A stretch of DNA of 64,000 nucleotides, from assembly GCA_963705885.1 (NCBI GenBank), contig OY970120.1, positions 2,790,001 through 2,854,000 of the forward strand, in the 5' to 3' direction. The position numbers were made by a program, and so were the translations under genes. The DNA is from MFD01275-c22 sp963705885. Lineage in GTDB: Bacteria > Actinomycetota > Actinomycetes > JACCUZ01. Position 1 is the stretch's first letter. Each line of letters starts with the position of its first letter. Under the pieces are notes generated by a model, which saw only the letters and a list, made by a program, of their open reading frames with translations, was not told the DNA's origin and made no database searches. This document shows positions 18,589-28,090 of the stretch, piece after piece.

Positions 18589-19164
18589 TCAGCCCCGGGG
18601 TGCGGCCTGCTCGTCCCTCAGTCTCGGCTCGGTCCGGTTCTCCGGGCGGATGCCTCGCTTGTCGGCGTAGAACTCCCGGACGAGGTCCATGTCGGCGGCC
18701 AGGTCACCGCTCGGGGTGAGTGCGGGACCGAACCCCATCGTCCGGGTGGGCCCGTCGATGAACCCCAGGACGATGGGCAGCCCTGTCTGCTGGGCGATCC
18801 GGTAGAAGCCCGGCTTCCAGTACTCGGCCTTCTCGCGAGTGCCCTCGGCGGCCAGGACGAGCAGGAACCTGTCGTCCGTCTGGGACTGCTCGAGCAGCGC
18901 CCGCACGGTCTCCCCGGGGTTCCGCCGGTCCAGGGGGACGCCGCCGGTGGCCCTGAGCAGCGGCGCGAGGGGCCCGCGGAACAGCTCGCGCTTGATCAGC
19001 ACCCGCGGCCGGACACCGTCTTTCCAGGTGAGCGCCACCGTGGCGACCCAGTCCCAGTTGGACGTGTGAGGCGCTCCGACCAGGATGCCCGACGCGGGAG
19101 CCCGTCCGACCGCCGTCCAGCCGGTCAGCCGCAGCGCCAGCCGGGCGAAGGCCGTGCGCAACAT
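18589..19164 (-). CDS. lysophospholipid acyltransferase (PlsC-like)
   Basis: The 191-residue protein has the glycerolipid acyltransferase motif HX4D (H33 to D38 in HTSNWDW) and the phosphate-binding EGTR at 107-110, with VPLDRR between them. The family acylates lysophosphatidic acid or related acceptors at the membrane. It is short compared with PlsC (about 240 residues) and lacks a clear N-terminal membrane anchor, so the acceptor is uncertain. It stands alone, divergent from dodecin. Confidence 0.85.
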   Translation of the reverse strand: MLRTAFARLALRLTGWTAVGRAPASGILVGAPHTSNWDWVATVALTWKDGVRPRVLIKRELFRGPLAPLLRATGGVPLDRRNPGETVRALLEQSQTDDRFLLVLAAEGTREKAEYWKPGFYRIAQQTGLPIVLGFIDGPTRTMGFGPALTPSGDLAADMDLVREFYADKRGIRPENRTEPRLRDEQAAPRG

Positions 19165-19182
19165 GGTCGTCCTCGGGGTCGG

Positions 19183-19203
19183 GTCGCCCGCGAGACGGGC
19201 GAC
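19183..19203. other. short perfect hairpin in divergent intergenic region
   Basis: GTCGCCCG at 19183-19190 and CGGGCGAC at 19196-19203 form an 8-bp perfect inverted repeat with a 5-base loop. It lies 19 bp upstream of the acyltransferase start and 108 bp before dodecin. It could be a leader hairpin of the acyltransferase mRNA or an operator. With so GC-rich a background, chance is possible. Confidence 0.35.
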
Positions 19204-19310
19204 GCGAGAGACCCTAGCCCGACGACCGCGAGATCCGTCGGGGTCTGGTCAGCGGCACCGGGCACTGCAAGGATCGCGGGAAGTCGGGACCAGCCGTAGT
19301 GGGAGGCACC

Positions 19311-19514
19311 GTGAGCGTGTACAAGATCGTGGAGATCGTCGGCACGAGCAGCACGTCGTGGGAGGACGCCGCGGTGACCGCGGTCAAGACCGCCAAGCAG
19401 TCGCTCCGCGAGCTCCGGGTCGCCGAGGTGATCGAGCAGGACCTGGACCTCGGCGGGGACGACATCGTCTTCCGGACGAAGCTGAGCGTCTCCTTCAAGT
19501 ACCAGGCCGACTAG
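19311..19514 (+). CDS. dodecin family protein
   Basis: A 67-residue dodecin. These proteins form hollow dodecamers that bind flavins (FMN or riboflavin) and, in some bacteria, coenzyme A. The sequence has the family start SVYKIVEIVGTS, the aromatic W of SWEDA, and the RTKLSVSFKY C-terminal strand. The GTG at 19311 is preferred to an in-frame GTG at 19299 because a GGGAGG ribosome site (19301-19306) precedes it and the length matches the family. It stops 10 bp before the convergent CoxG gene, an FAD-enzyme operon, but a functional link is only a guess. Confidence 0.9.
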   Translation: MSVYKIVEIVGTSSTSWEDAAVTAVKTAKQSLRELRVAEVIEQDLDLGGDDIVFRTKLSVSFKYQAD

Positions 19515-19524
19515 CGGCCCCGGG

Positions 19525-20166
19525 TCACCCGCTGCGGCGGCGCGCCACGAGACCGCCGACGATCGCGCCCGCGAGGGCAGCCGCCGCGCCGAGGACGACG
19601 CCCCACATGAAGTCCTCGCGCCCGAACGGCCCGCTCGGCGCCGCGGCGGGCGCGGTGAAGACGCCGGGTGCACCGGCCGGTGCGGTGACCCCGACGGCCT
19701 CCTCGCGGGGCGCGGGCACCGTCGGCGCCTTCCCGGTGAGGACGTCGTCGACGGCCTTGAAGAACTCCCCCGCGGTCTTCTTCGCGACGCCGCTGAGCAC
19801 CCGCTGCCCGACACCGCCGATCATGCCGCCGACGATCGCGTCGGCGTCGTAGTCCAGGCGCGTCGTGCCGTCGGCCTCGGCGAGCGTGACCTTGACGTCC
19901 GCGCTCACGGTGCCGGGGGCACCGGCGCCGGAGGCCTTGAGCGTGAAGGCGCCCGGCTGCTGCTGGTCGGTGAGCGCCACGTCGCCCTGGTAGGTGCCCT
20001 TGATCGAGGCGACGCCCGCGGTGATCGTCATCCGGTAGGCGTCCGGCCCGACCTCCTCGAGCTGCTGGCAGCCGGGGATCGTGCGCACGAGGACGGCCGG
20101 GTCGTTGAGCGCCTCCCAGACCTTCTCCCGGGGGGCGTGCAGGGTGGCCGATCCGTTGACCTTCAC
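19525..20166 (-). CDS. CoxG-like SRPBCC domain protein with C-terminal membrane anchor
   Basis: The 213-residue protein starts with an SRPBCC domain of the CO dehydrogenase subunit G (CoxG) type: VNGSATLHAPREKVWEALNDPAVL, then the TIPGCQQLEEVG signature. A Pro/Ala-rich linker (about 150-180) leads to a C-terminal transmembrane helix (MWGVVLGAAAALAGAIVGGL) and RRR. In the CO dehydrogenase system CoxG recruits the soluble molybdoenzyme to the membrane. The GTG at 20166 overlaps the stop of the large-subunit gene (GTGA), making it the last gene of the four-gene operon. Confidence 0.88.
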   Translation of the reverse strand: MKVNGSATLHAPREKVWEALNDPAVLVRTIPGCQQLEEVGPDAYRMTITAGVASIKGTYQGDVALTDQQQPGAFTLKASGAGAPGTVSADVKVTLAEADGTTRLDYDADAIVGGMIGGVGQRVLSGVAKKTAGEFFKAVDDVLTGKAPTVPAPREEAVGVTAPAGAPGVFTAPAAAPSGPFGREDFMWGVVLGAAAALAGAIVGGLVARRRSG

Positions 20167-22600
20167 GAGATCTCCTGACTGGTCGGGCGGCGGTGCAGCG
20201 ACGGCAGGTCGCCGGCCGCGTGGCGGGCGCGCAGGTCGAACAGCTCGCTGGGCGAGATCGGCATCCGCGTGATCGGGAAGCCCTCGGCGTCCTCGATCGC
20301 GGCGGCGAAGACGGCCGCCGACGGGATCACCCCCGCCTCGCCGGCTCCCTTGATGCCGAGCGGGTTCAGCGGCGAGGGCGTCTCGAGGTGGTCGATCTCG
20401 ATGTGCGGCACCTCGGACGCGTACGGCATGAGGAAGTCCATGAAGGACGCGTTGAGCAGCTGACCGTTCTCGTCGTAGTGCATCCGTTCGTAGAGCGCGC
20501 CACCGACGCCCTGCGCGACACCGCCGTGGACCTGGCCCTCGACGATCATCGGGTTGATCAGCGGGCCGCAGTCGTGCACGACGCAGTAGCGAAGGACGTG
20601 GATCTCGGCGGTCTCGGGGTCGGTCTCGACGACCGCGACGTGCATGCCGTTGGCGAACGTTGCCCGAACCGGCGAGTAGTAGTCGGTGCCCTCGAGGCCC
20701 GGCTCGTCGTCGTCGGCGATCGGCGGGCCGCTGGTGTCGCCGACGGCGAACTGGGTGGCCGCCTTGGAGGCCTCGTCGAAGGCGTAGCGCAGCGGGTTGG
20801 ACAGCACGGCCACCGTCGCGAGCGGGATCGTCGACCCCGGCGAGCCCTTGACGCGGACGTGGCCGTCGGCGATCTCGAGGTCACCCGGGTCGGCCTCCAG
20901 CGCGTCGCCGGCGATGCGCAGCGCCTTGGCACGCACCTTGCGGGACGCGAGCGCGATCGCGTTGCCGCTCATGACCGCCGCCCGGGAGGCGAACGTGCCC
21001 ACGGCGTAGCCGAAGCGCCGGGTGTCGCCGGTGACGACCTCGACGTCGGACAGCGGCACGCCGAGCTCGTCGGCGGCGATCTGGGCGAAGGACGTGAAGT
21101 GTCCCTGGCCCTGCGTGGTGAGCCCCGTGGCGACCGTCACCTTGCCCGCGGTGTCGACCTTGACGTGCGCGCCTTCGTACGGCCCGACCCCGGTGCCCTC
21201 GACGTAGCACGCGAGGCCCACGCCCACCCGCCGCCCCTCGGCGCGCGCGGCCTCGGCCATGGCCAGGGTCGCGTCCCAGTCGGCGAGCTTCTTCAGCTTG
21301 GCCAGCGACGCCGGGAAGTCGCCCGAGTCGTAGATGAGCGGCCGGCCGTCCTGGAAGGTCAGGCCATGGTCGTAGGGCATCTCGTCGGGCTGGATGAAGT
21401 TGCGCTCGCGCACCTCGGCGCGGTCGAGCCCGAGCCGGTCGGCGATGGCGTCCATGGTGCGCTCCATCGCGTAGACGCCCTGCGGTCGACCGGCGCCGCG
21501 GTAGGGCGTCACGATGACCGTGTTGGTGTAGAGCGACCACCACTCGCAGCGGTATGTGCCGGGCTTGTAGGGGCCGAGCAGCTGGGTGGAGGTGATGATC
21601 GGCACGATGATGCCGTACGGCGTGTAGGCGCCGTTGTCGTGCCAGAACCTCACGTCCAGCGCCAGCAGGCGGCCCTCGTCGTCGAACCCGACCTCGACCT
21701 CGTGCAGCTGCTGGCGCTCGTGGGCCGAGGACACGAAGTGCTCGCGACGGTCCTCGGCCCACTTGACCTCGCGGTCGAGGCGCTTGGCCGCCCAGGGGAC
21801 CAGGACCTCCTCGGGCCACGGGTGCACGATCTTCACGCCGAACCCGCCGCCGACCATCGGGGCGATGCAGTCGACCTTGCCCGCGGGCAGCCCCAGCCTC
21901 GCCGCCACCGCGGCGCGGACGCTCGTCGAGGTCTGTGTCGAGGAGTAGACGCGCATCGACCCGTCGGCCGCGTCCCAGCGGGCGTAGACACCCTTGCCCT
22001 CCATCGGCATCGACGCGCTGCGCTCGATGTCGAGGCTCAGGCTCAGCCGGTGCGGCGCGGCGGCCATCGCCGCCTCGAGGTCGCCGACCTCCTGGAGCAT
22101 GTACGCCGCGACGTTGTCGGGCACGTCGTCGTGCACCGCGTTCACTGCGTCACGCGCGGCCGCGACGCCGACGACGGGGTCCCGGAAGTCGTAGGACACG
22201 ACGACCCGCTCGGCCGCGTCCTCCGCGACGTAGCGGTCGCGGGCGACGACCATCACGATCGGCTCGCCGACGTGGTTGATCTCGTCGCGGACGAGGGCGT
22301 AGCCGGTGCGAGGGGCGTGCAGGGCGGGGTGCGGGATGAGCAGCGGGAGCGGCTCGGCGACGGTGCTGCCCTCGGACTCGTCGGCGGTGAGCAGGTCGTC
22401 GTAGGTGTAGACGGCCACGAGGCCGTCGACCTCCAGCGCTCCGGAGGCGTCGATGTCGGTGACGCGGGCGTGCGCGTGGGGGCTGCGGACGAAGGCGACG
22501 CCGAGGGCGTCGTGGCCGAGGTCGTCGAGGTAGTGGCCGGTGCCGGTGACGAGCTTCGCGTCCTCGACCCGCTGGACCGGCTCACCGAAGAGCTTCGTCG

Positions 22601-22604
<4 letters not shown>
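20163..22604 (-). CDS. molybdenum hydroxylase large subunit (xanthine dehydrogenase/CoxL family)
   Basis: The 813-residue subunit binds the molybdenum-pterin cytosine dinucleotide and performs substrate hydroxylation. Visible are VGGGFGVK at 251-258, PYRGAGR at 367-373 and the catalytic glutamate in GIKGAGEAGVIP (about E756). The 367-373 motif corresponds to the AYRGAGR of 'form II' enzymes; the AYXCSFR loop of true CO dehydrogenase is absent, so CO oxidation is unlikely to be the main activity. Start and stop overlap the small-subunit and CoxG genes by four bases each. The UraA-type permease upstream suggests a heterocyclic substrate, which is inference. Confidence 0.92.
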
Positions 22605-23109
<505 letters not shown>

Positions 23110-23113
<4 letters not shown>

Positions 23114-23973
23114 GCGGCCCTCCCGGCGGCCTCGGCGAGCGCCCGGGCGGTCAGCACCCGGGCCAGGTGGCTGCGGTAGTGCGCGGTGGCGTGGATGTCG
23201 GCCTCGGGCTCGAGCTGCCCGACGGCCAGCTCGGCGGCCGCGGACCAGTCGGCGTCGCCGGGCGCGCGCCCCGCCACCGCCTCGCCGAGGTCCAGCACGA
23301 CGGGAGTGGGCGACATCGAGATGTAGGCCGTGCGCGCGGCGGTGATCGTGCCGGTGTCGTCGAGCGTCACGGCAGCGGCCACCCCGCACATCGCGTAGTC
23401 GCCGTGTCGCCGCGCGACCTCGACGAAGGTCGTGCCGGTGCGGGCGGGCAGCGTCGGGAACCGTGCCGAGACGGCCAGCTCCCCCGGCTGGAGCGCGGAC
23501 TCGAGCGGCCCGACGAAGAACTCGGCGGCGGCGATGTCGCGGGTCGACCCCCGGCGGGCCGCGGTGACGGAGCCACCGGTCAGGGCGAGGACCGCCGTCA
23601 TCTCGCCGCTCGGGTCGGCGTGCGCCAGCGACCCCACGGTGGTGCCGCGGTTGCGGATGACCGGGTGCGCCACGAGCCGCAGCGCCTGCCCGAGCAGGGG
23701 CAGCACGGCGCGGGCCGCGGCGTCGCGCTCGACCTCGGCGTGCCGGGCGAGGGCGCCCACCACCACGGCGTCGCCCTCGACGGTGACGTGCGCGAGCCCA
23801 CCGACCAGGTTGATGTCCACGACATGCGCCGGCGCCGCCAGCCGCATGTTCAGGATCGGCACGAGGCTCTGGCCGCCGGCGAGCACCTTGCCGTCGGCGC
23901 CGACCTGCTCCAGCACCTCGAGCGCCTCGTCGAGCGAGGCTGGCGCCGAGTAGGCGAAGGGCGACGGCTTCAC
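23110..23973 (-). CDS. molybdenum hydroxylase FAD-binding subunit
   Basis: The 287-residue protein is the CoxM-type flavin subunit, passing electrons to an acceptor. It has the two FAD-contacting loops of the family, AGGQS at 32-36 and TTVGSLAHADP at 111-121, and the C-terminal CO-dehydrogenase flavoprotein domain. The GTG at 23973 fits the family start KPSPFAYSAPASLDEAL; a longer reading from 24075 lacks similarity and crosses the intergenic hairpin region. It is the first gene of the FAD / Fe-S / Mo / CoxG operon. Confidence 0.93.
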
Positions 23974-24063
23974 GCGTCCGATCCTCTCAGGTCTCGGTCC
24001 GGCTCGCGGGCGGCCCGCGACCGTACCGCTCGCGACCGGGCCCACCGTGCCGCAACGGGCCCA

Positions 24064-24103
24064 GGGGTACGACAACAGGCTGCCCGGCCTGTTGTCGTAC
24101 CCC
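24064..24103 (-). terminator. 17-bp perfect inverted repeat between permease and hydroxylase operon
   Basis: GGGGTACGACAACAGGC at 24064-24080 is matched exactly by its reverse complement at 24087-24103, with a 6-base loop TGCCCG. It lies 40 bp after the permease stop and 91 bp before the flavin-subunit start, both leftward. A strong hairpin after a stop codon suggests a terminator of the permease transcript. There is no T-run, as is common in high-GC actinobacteria. The alternative is an operator or leader element controlling the hydroxylase operon. Confidence 0.6.
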
Positions 24104-24143
24104 CTCGCCTACCTCACGTGGTCGAACCGGACCGTGGGCGGGC

Positions 24144-25640
24144 CTACGGCCGGCGCTGCGGGTCGTCGGGGGCCCCGGGGGTGCTGCCGGGTGCGGGTGG
24201 GTCGCCGGCCGCGCCGCGTTCGAAGCCGATCTCGCCGAGGGAGGCCTCGTGCCGGCCGGACTCGCCGAGCGCCATGCCGGTGCCGCCCTCGTAGCCGGCC
24301 GGGGTGTCCAGGGTCGCCCGCATGTGCTCGGGTGCCAGCCAGCGCAGCAGGTGGTAGCCGCCCAGCAGGACGATCGTGCCGAGCGCGATGCCCTCGAGCG
24401 TGAAGTCCTCGCCGATCTGGTGACCCACCGGCCCGACCGCGAGGATGATGCCGGCGCCGATCGGCACCAGGTTGATGGGGTTGGCGAAGTCCACCCGGTT
24501 CTCGATCCAGATCTTCGCGCCGAGCAGGCCGATCATGCCGTAGAGCACGACCGTGATGCCGCCGAGGACTCCGCCCGGGGTGGCCGCGATCAGCGCACCG
24601 AACTTCGGGATCAGGCCGAACGTGATGGCCACGACTCCGGCGACGTAGTAGGCGGCCGTGGAGTAGATGCGGGTCGCCGCCATGACGCCGATGTTCTCGG
24701 CGTACGTCGTGGTCGGTGAGCCGCCGACCGATGTCGCGACGGCGGTCCCGACGCCGTCGGCGAAGAGCGCGCGCCCGATCATGGGGTCGAGGTCGGTCTT
24801 CGTCATGGCGCCGACCGCCTTGACGTGCCCGGTGTTCTCCGCGATCAGCGCGATCACGGCGGGGAGCACGAGCACGATCGCGGAGAACCGGAAGTCGGGC
24901 GAGACCAGGTCGGGGAAGCCGAGCCAGTCCGCGTCCTTCACTGCGTCGAAGTTGACGCGCGGGTGCGTGTCCACCTCGCCGGTCCCGGCGTTGAACGCGG
25001 TGATGTCCCCGGACGTCTTGTCCAGCAACCAGGACAGCGCGTAGCCGAAGACCAGCGAGAGCAGGATGGCGATGCGGCTCCAGAAGCCACGCAGCAGCAC
25101 CGTCATCAGGAACAACGCGGTCATGGTGACGAGCGCGACCCAGCGGTCCTGCTGCCAGTAGACGTCGGCCACCACGAAGGCCAGGCCGAAGCCGATCAGC
25201 ATGACCACGCCACCGGTGACCACGGGCGGGAAGACAGCGTGGATCACGCGCATGCCCAGGACGTTGACCGCGAGGCCCACGGCGGCCAGCACCAGTCCGG
25301 CCACCAGGATCGACCCGGTGACCAGACCGTCCGTGCTGTCCTGGATGGCGCGGATGGCGAACACGCCGCCGACGAAGGAGGCGCTCGTCCCGAGGTAGCT
25401 CGGCACCCGGTCCTGCGTGATGAGCAGGAACAGGATCGTCGCGACGCCGGACATCATGATCGCGAGGTTCGGGTCCAGCCCCATGACCAGCGGGAACACG
25501 AACGTGGCGCCGAACATCGCGACGACGTGCTGCGCGCCGATGCCCGCGGTCCGGCCCCAGGACAGCCGCTCGTCCGGCTTGACGACCTCGCCGGGCGGCG
25601 GGGTCTTGCCGTCGTACACGACCTTCCAGCTGAACGCCAT
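24144..25640 (-). CDS. NCS2 uracil/xanthine permease family transporter
   Basis: A 498-residue membrane protein of the NCS2 (nucleobase-ascorbate) family, which imports uracil or purines with protons. Seen are the QH motif in GAQHVVAMFG (Q37-H38), and ALIAENTGHV with E268 and SPTTTYAENIGV at 308-319 with E315. These are the paired glutamates that line the substrate site in UraA-type pyrimidine carriers. About 14 hydrophobic segments span residues 32-450. A Pro/Gly-rich tail of about 50 residues is extra. It is divergent from the allH-fdrA-allG operon with 168 bp between starts, and upstream of the molybdenum hydroxylase operon, so the nucleobase-like substrate is probably degraded by these enzymes (inference). 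Confidence 0.92.
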   Translation of the reverse strand: MAFSWKVVYDGKTPPPGEVVKPDERLSWGRTAGIGAQHVVAMFGATFVFPLVMGLDPNLAIMMSGVATILFLLITQDRVPSYLGTSASFVGGVFAIRAIQDSTDGLVTGSILVAGLVLAAVGLAVNVLGMRVIHAVFPPVVTGGVVMLIGFGLAFVVADVYWQQDRWVALVTMTALFLMTVLLRGFWSRIAILLSLVFGYALSWLLDKTSGDITAFNAGTGEVDTHPRVNFDAVKDADWLGFPDLVSPDFRFSAIVLVLPAVIALIAENTGHVKAVGAMTKTDLDPMIGRALFADGVGTAVATSVGGSPTTTYAENIGVMAATRIYSTAAYYVAGVVAITFGLIPKFGALIAATPGGVLGGITVVLYGMIGLLGAKIWIENRVDFANPINLVPIGAGIILAVGPVGHQIGEDFTLEGIALGTIVLLGGYHLLRWLAPEHMRATLDTPAGYEGGTGMALGESGRHEASLGEIGFERGAAGDPPAPGSTPGAPDDPQRRP

Positions 25641-25753
25641 GTGTGCCTCCTCGTCGCGGTGACCTGCGTCGTGCGTTGCACAGAGTGGCGCACCCGACGG
25701 CCGACGTGTGGGAGATCCGGGTATCCGTCACCGACAGTCATCCACCTGCGGCT

Positions 25754-25772
25754 TTTGTCGGGATAAGACAAA
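25754..25772. promoter_or_regulatory. candidate operator, TTTGTC-N7-GACAAA
   Basis: A perfect 6-bp inverted repeat (TTTGTC at 25754-25759, GACAAA at 25767-25772) lies in the 168-bp divergent region between the permease and allH. It is strikingly AT-rich for this genome. It is centred about 46 bp before the allH ATG, a position suited to a repressor or activator of both divergent units. No regulator gene is adjacent. Confidence 0.5.
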
Positions 25773-25808
25773 GCCCGTCGCCGGCGAGCAGCGACTACGG
25801 TCCTCGGC

Positions 25809-26597
25809 ATGGCTGTCCTCCCCGCGGCACTGCCCGGCGCAGCGTCGGCGGCCGTGCGCGCCCTGCTGACCGGACCGGTCCGCGACGCGCAGGTCCTCGG
25901 GGTCCACCCGGCCTGCGTCTATGTCCGGGTCGACGACGACGTGGTCGCGGTGGAGACGGCGGACGGGCTCGGACTGCCGTGCGCGGTCCGCCTCGGCGTC
26001 GACCGGGCTGCCGGATGTTTCCGCCATGTCCGACATGGCGACGACGCCGCGGTCGGCGACGGGCTCGTCCGCGCCGGACCGGTCACGGTGCGGGTCGCAC
26101 GATGGTGGGCACCGCGTCCGCCGCTCCCGCCCCGGCCGGCCGCTTCGGCCGAGTCGACCGAGCGGGTCGCCCGGGTCGCCGACCTCCTGGCGGCGCACCC
26201 CGCGCCGGTGCCCGTGGACGCGCCCGTCGACGAGCTGGTGGGCCTCGGTCCCGGGCTCACACCGGCAGGGGACGACGTCCTGGCGGGCCTGCTCGTCGCC
26301 CTGCACCACCACTCGCGAGAGCGCGAGGCACACGCTGCCGAGATCCAGCTCTCGGCGCGGACGACGACGGCTCTCAGCGCCGCGCTGCTCCGTCACGCCG
26401 CCGCGGGCCGGGCACTGCCCGCGGTGGTGGACCTGGCCGACGCGCTGGCCGGCCACGGGCCGACCGACGAGGTGGGGCGGGTGGTCGGTCGGCTGCTCGC
26501 CGTCGGCTCGAGCTCGGGCGTTGCCCTGGCCCACGGACTGCTCCGCGGTGCGCGTACGGTCACCGGAGGGGCGCGACCCAAGGAGGCAGTGGCGTGA
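25809..26597 (+). CDS. allH: DUF2877 protein, AllH-type oxamate carbamoyltransferase component
   Basis: The 262-residue protein belongs to DUF2877; the diagnostic loop GLGPGLTPAGDD is at 145-156. In E. coli the equivalent (AllH, formerly YlbF) is one of three proteins that make up oxamate carbamoyltransferase in allantoin catabolism, with AllF (FdrA) and AllG. All three families are adjacent here in the order H-F-G. The stop overlaps the fdrA GTG by four bases. The ATG at 25809 is first in frame. Whether the substrate is oxalurate or another ureido acid is not shown. Confidence 0.88.
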   Translation: MAVLPAALPGAASAAVRALLTGPVRDAQVLGVHPACVYVRVDDDVVAVETADGLGLPCAVRLGVDRAAGCFRHVRHGDDAAVGDGLVRAGPVTVRVARWWAPRPPLPPRPAASAESTERVARVADLLAAHPAPVPVDAPVDELVGLGPGLTPAGDDVLAGLLVALHHHSREREAHAAEIQLSARTTTALSAALLRHAAAGRALPAVVDLADALAGHGPTDEVGRVVGRLLAVGSSSGVALAHGLLRGARTVTGGARPKEAVA

Positions 26598-28090
26598 GCG
26601 AGACCACCCACCTCGAGGTGCGCCGGGGGGCCTACCACGACTCGGTGACCCTGATGCAGGTCAGCCGCGACGTCACGGCCGTCGACGGCGTCACCGCCGC
26701 GCAGGTGGCGATGGGCACCGAGCTGAACCTCGACCTGATGTCCGGCATGGGCTTTCCCGCCCCGGCGGACGTCGGGCCCAACGACCTCGTCGTCGCGGTG
26801 CGCGCCGGCGGCGACCAGGCGGTCCAGGACGCCCTGGCGCGCCTCGAGTCGGCCCTCGCCGCGTCGACCGGGTCGGGCGGCGGCCTCGGCGGCGACGAGC
26901 CGGAGCCCCGCACGCTGGCCTCGGCGGTGCGGCGCTCGGGCGAGCCGCCGACGCTGGCCCTGGTCTCGGTGCCCGGCGCGCACGCGTTCACCGAAGCCCT
27001 GTCCGCGCTGCGTTCCGGGGTCTCCGTGCTCGTCTTCAGCGACAACGTCCCGGTCGAGGACGAGGTGCGTCTGAAGGACGAGGCCGCCGACCGCGGGCTG
27101 CTCGTCATGGGCCCCGACTGCGGCACCGCCGTCGTCAGCGGCGCCGGGCTGGGCTTCGCCAACGCGGTCCGCCCCGGGCCGGTGGGCCTGGTCGCCGCGA
27201 GCGGCACCGGCGCCCAGCAGCTGATGTGCCTCCTCGACGGCGCGGGGGTCGGCGTCTCGCACTGCCTCGGGGTGGGTGGTCGCGACCTCTCGGCGGCCGT
27301 CGCGGGCCGCTCGACCCGGGCGGCGCTGCAGATGCTCGACGACGACCCCGCGACCGAGCTCATCGTGCTGGTGTCCAAGCCGCCGGACCCCGCCGTCGCC
27401 GACGAGGTCACCGCGTACGCCGAGAAGCTGGCCACTCCCGTCCACCTGGCGCTGCTCGGCCAGGGCAGGCCAGACCTCACCCAGGTCGCCGCCGAGGCGG
27501 TCGGCGCGGTCGGCGGGACGTGGACGGCTCCCCGCTCGTGGCCGGCCGGCTCCGAGCGCAGCGGGACCTACCCGACGCTGCGCGGGCTGTTCGCCGGCGG
27601 GACGCTGTGCGACGAGGCGATGGTCATCGCCGCCGAGGCCTTGGGCCCGGTGCGGTCCAACATCCCGCTGCAGCCCGACTGGGCGCTCGGCCCCGACCTG
27701 CGCGCCCCGGGCGCCCACTCGATGATCGACTTCGGCGACGACGCCCTCACCCAGGGCCGGGCGCACCCGATGATCGACCAGCGGACTCGTGTCGACCGCC
27801 TGGCCGAGGAGTCCGCCGAGGCCGGCGTGGTGCTCCTGGACGTCGTCCTCGGGCACGCGGCGCACCCCGACCCGGCGTCCGAGCTCGCCCCGGCCATCGA
27901 GGGCACGCTCGCGGCGGCGCGCGAGGCCGGTCGCGACCTGGCCGTCGTGGTCTCGCTGTGCGCGGCGACCGACGACCCGCAGGGGCTCGACCGGCAGGCC
28001 GCGGCGCTGCAGGCGGCCGGCGCCTCGGTGCACCTGTCCAACGCCGAGGCCGCACGCACGGCCGTGGACCTCGTGGGAGGCGCCCGATGA
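26594..28090 (+). CDS. fdrA: FdrA/AllF, acyl-CoA-synthetase-like carbamoyltransferase component
   Basis: The 498-residue protein matches FdrA (AllF), a relative of succinyl-CoA synthetase alpha and beta folds. Visible: VRRGAYHDSVTLMQVSRDV at the start, GPDCGTAV at 173-180, a phosphate-type loop ASGTGAQQL at 202-210, and GVSHCLGVGGRDLS at 220-233 in the position of the succinyl-CoA synthetase active-site histidine loop. In E. coli it works with AllG and AllH to make carbamoyl phosphate and oxamate from oxalurate. GTG at 26594 overlaps allH; its TGA overlaps allG, so the three are co-translated. FdrA alone is often mis-annotated as acyl-CoA synthetase. Confidence 0.9.
   Translation: MSETTHLEVRRGAYHDSVTLMQVSRDVTAVDGVTAAQVAMGTELNLDLMSGMGFPAPADVGPNDLVVAVRAGGDQAVQDALARLESALAASTGSGGGLGGDEPEPRTLASAVRRSGEPPTLALVSVPGAHAFTEALSALRSGVSVLVFSDNVPVEDEVRLKDEAADRGLLVMGPDCGTAVVSGAGLGFANAVRPGPVGLVAASGTGAQQLMCLLDGAGVGVSHCLGVGGRDLSAAVAGRSTRAALQMLDDDPATELIVLVSKPPDPAVADEVTAYAEKLATPVHLALLGQGRPDLTQVAAEAVGAVGGTWTAPRSWPAGSERSGTYPTLRGLFAGGTLCDEAMVIAAEALGPVRSNIPLQPDWALGPDLRAPGAHSMIDFGDDALTQGRAHPMIDQRTRVDRLAEESAEAGVVLLDVVLGHAAHPDPASELAPAIEGTLAAAREAGRDLAVVVSLCAATDDPQGLDRQAAALQAAGASVHLSNAEAARTAVDLVGGAR

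Noticed and set aside
26594..28090. FdrA as a fatty acyl-CoA synthetase or succinyl-CoA ligase subunit
   Set aside because: Adjacent DUF2877 and DUF1116 genes and the GPDCGTAV block identify the AllF carbamoyltransferase component.
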